Assembly (NCBI GenBank): GCA_027298165.1 | Contig: JAPUGN010000170.1 | Span: forward strand, 1-5,195 | DNA from: Nitrospinota bacterium | GTDB taxonomy: Bacteria; Nitrospinota; Nitrospinia; Nitrospinales; Nitrospinaceae | Reading direction: 5' to 3' | DNA: 5,195 bases | Shown: piece after piece, positions 4,046-5,195 of the stretch | Layout of the letters: each line of letters begins with the position of its first letter | Position numbering within the stretch: the first letter of the stretch is position 1 | Made by a program: the position numbers and the translations under genes | The notes under the pieces: generated by a model | Told to the model about the DNA's origin: nothing | Database searches by the model: none | What the model saw: only the letters and a program-made list of their open reading frames with translations

Positions 4046-5195
4046 TCAGGTCGTAATTTTCAGAAAACGTTTTTTCCCCACCTTGATCAGGTACTCCTGA
4101 TTGCCGTTCAGGGACAGATTTTCGTCGGTGACTTTTTTCCCGTCCACCGAAACGGCGCCCTGTTTGATCATGCGCTTGGCGTCCGAGGTGCTTGGGCAGA
4201 CCTTGGAGTCAGCCAGTACTTTCCCGATCCAACGCGATTCCGCACCCCAGCTTGGCAACGTGGGAATATCCGTCGGCAGGTTTTTATCCTTAAACACATT
4301 TTCAAATTCCCGGGCCGCCTGCTCTGCTTCATCTTCCGAATGGTAACGCCCCACCAGCTCTTTCCCCAGTTGCACTTTCGCGTTCTTCGGGTTCATCTCC
4401 CCGTTTTCGGCTTTGGCTCGAAGCGCTTTTAAATCGTTCGCGGGAACATTGCTCAGCAATTCATAATAGCGCCACATGAGATCGTCAGAGATGGACATGA
4501 TCTTGCCGAACATGTCGCCCGGCGGGTCCATGACCCCGATGCTGTTGCCGAGGCTTTTGCTCATCTTCTGGATGCCGTCGGTTCCCTCCAGCAGCGGCAT
4601 GGTGATGATGTTCTGCGGTTTCATCTGGTAAGCCCGTTGCAGGTCTCTCCCCACCAGCAAATTGAATTTCTGGTCAGTGCCGCCGAGTTCCACGTCCGCC
4701 TTCATGGCCACCGAATCGTAGCCCTGAATCAACGGGTATAACAGTTCGTGGATGGAGACCGGCAGGTTGTTGGCTAGGCGCTTTTGGAAATCGTCGCGTT
4801 CGATCATGCGGGCGACAGTGTAGCGCGCGGCCAGGTTGATCATGTCGGTGGAGGAAAATTTATTCATCCACTCGCTGTTGAACATGATGGTGGTTTTATT
4901 TTTATACAGAATTTTGTAAACCTGTTCCAGGTAGGTCTTGGCGTTGGCCTGGACCTCCTCCGAAGTCAGGCTTTTGCGGGTTTCGGATTTGCCGGTCGGG
5001 TCGCCGATCATTCCCGTGAAATCCCCGATCAGAAACACCACCTCGTGGCCCAGGTCTTGGAACTGTTTCATCTTCTGCAACAGCACCGTGTGGCCGAGAT
5101 GCAGGTCCGGCGCGGTGGGATCGAAGCCAGCCTTGACTCGAAGGGGCTTGCCTGTTTTAATGGATTTCTCCAGGGCGCGGGACAAGTCTTTTTCG
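4046..5195 (-). CDS. tyrS: tyrosyl-tRNA synthetase, N-terminus beyond the window
   Basis: A class I synthetase that charges tRNA-Tyr with tyrosine, cytoplasmic. Residues here are counted from the in-frame TTG at 5185. The HIGH motif is HLGH (29-32, in GFDPTAPDLHLGH); the tyrosine pocket motifs YPLIQGYD (150-157) and ELGGTDQKFN (166-175) are intact. The second ATP motif is KMSKS (207-211), marking the TyrZ-like subtype rather than the KFGKT type of E. coli TyrS. The C-terminal S4 RNA-binding domain is present (about 328-379, with RMIKQGAVSVDGKKV). The frame remains open to the right edge (Glu-Lys-Asp before the TTG) and the family normally has about 20-30 more residues before this point. The TTG is therefore not the start; the gene is cut by the window, not broken. 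The stop codon (TGA) faces the rightward gene. Confidence 0.97.
   Translation of the reverse strand, partial: EKDLSRALEKSIKTGKPLRVKAGFDPTAPDLHLGHTVLLQKMKQFQDLGHEVVFLIGDFTGMIGDPTGKSETRKSLTSEEVQANAKTYLEQVYKILYKNKTTIMFNSEWMNKFSSTDMINLAARYTVARMIERDDFQKRLANNLPVSIHELLYPLIQGYDSVAMKADVELGGTDQKFNLLVGRDLQRAYQMKPQNIITMPLLEGTDGIQKMSKSLGNSIGVMDPPGDMFGKIMSISDDLMWRYYELLSNVPANDLKALRAKAENGEMNPKNAKVQLGKELVGRYHSEDEAEQAAREFENVFKDKNLPTDIPTLPSWGAESRWIGKVLADSKVCPSTSDAKRMIKQGAVSVDGKKVTDENLSLNGNQEYLIKVGKKRFLKITT

Noticed and set aside
5183..5185. TTG as the start of tyrS
   Set aside because: The frame continues to the window edge without a stop, and the family has additional conserved N-terminal residues before the point where this TTG falls.

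Overview
The window holds six protein genes: a housekeeping cluster, one secreted protein of unknown function, and a partial tRNA synthetase gene. I see no RNA genes, CRISPR array, transposase or phage genes. The genome is that of a Gram-negative bacterium: YidC (557 aa) carries the large periplasmic domain absent from Gram-positive homologues, and the unknown protein has a Sec signal peptide. Base composition is moderately GC-rich. The overall look would suit a Nitrospinota or deltaproteobacterial-type lineage, but that placement is a low-confidence impression, not something the sequence proves.

Layout. Positions 1-196 lie downstream of yidC. They contain no convincing gene, but they are packed with short hairpins and hold one copy of a GC-rich palindromic element. 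From 2636 down to 197, on the minus strand, runs the conserved cluster rpmH-rnpA-yidD-yidC: ribosomal protein L34, the RNase P protein subunit, a small membrane-insertion factor and the membrane insertase. Intergenic gaps are 3, 53 and 17 nt, so this is probably one operon. A strong sigma70-type promoter (TTGACA, 17-nt spacer, AATAAT) lies at 2725-2753, upstream of rpmH.

Positions 2637-2967 are a 331-base divergent control region. It holds the rpmH promoter and leader, a second copy of the GC-rich element, and one good and one weaker promoter candidate for the rightward gene. There is no dnaA gene and no cluster of DnaA boxes, although rpmH often sits beside dnaA/oriC in other bacteria.

The rightward gene (2968-4041) encodes a 357-aa exported protein with two related C-terminal modules that resemble FlgT C-terminal or SH3-like folds; its function is unknown. 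It converges, with only 4 nt between stop codons, on tyrS (4046 to beyond the right edge), a KMSKS-type tyrosyl-tRNA synthetase missing its N-terminus because of the window boundary.

The cluster genes share a theme of protein synthesis and membrane protein biogenesis: L34 builds the ribosome, RnpA helps mature tRNA, and YidD and YidC support insertion of inner-membrane proteins. I found no clear previously undescribed system. The items most worth checking are the tandem-module exported protein, the matching GC-rich palindromes on both sides of the operon, the hairpin array after yidC, and the predicted 5'-terminal stem in the rpmH leader.
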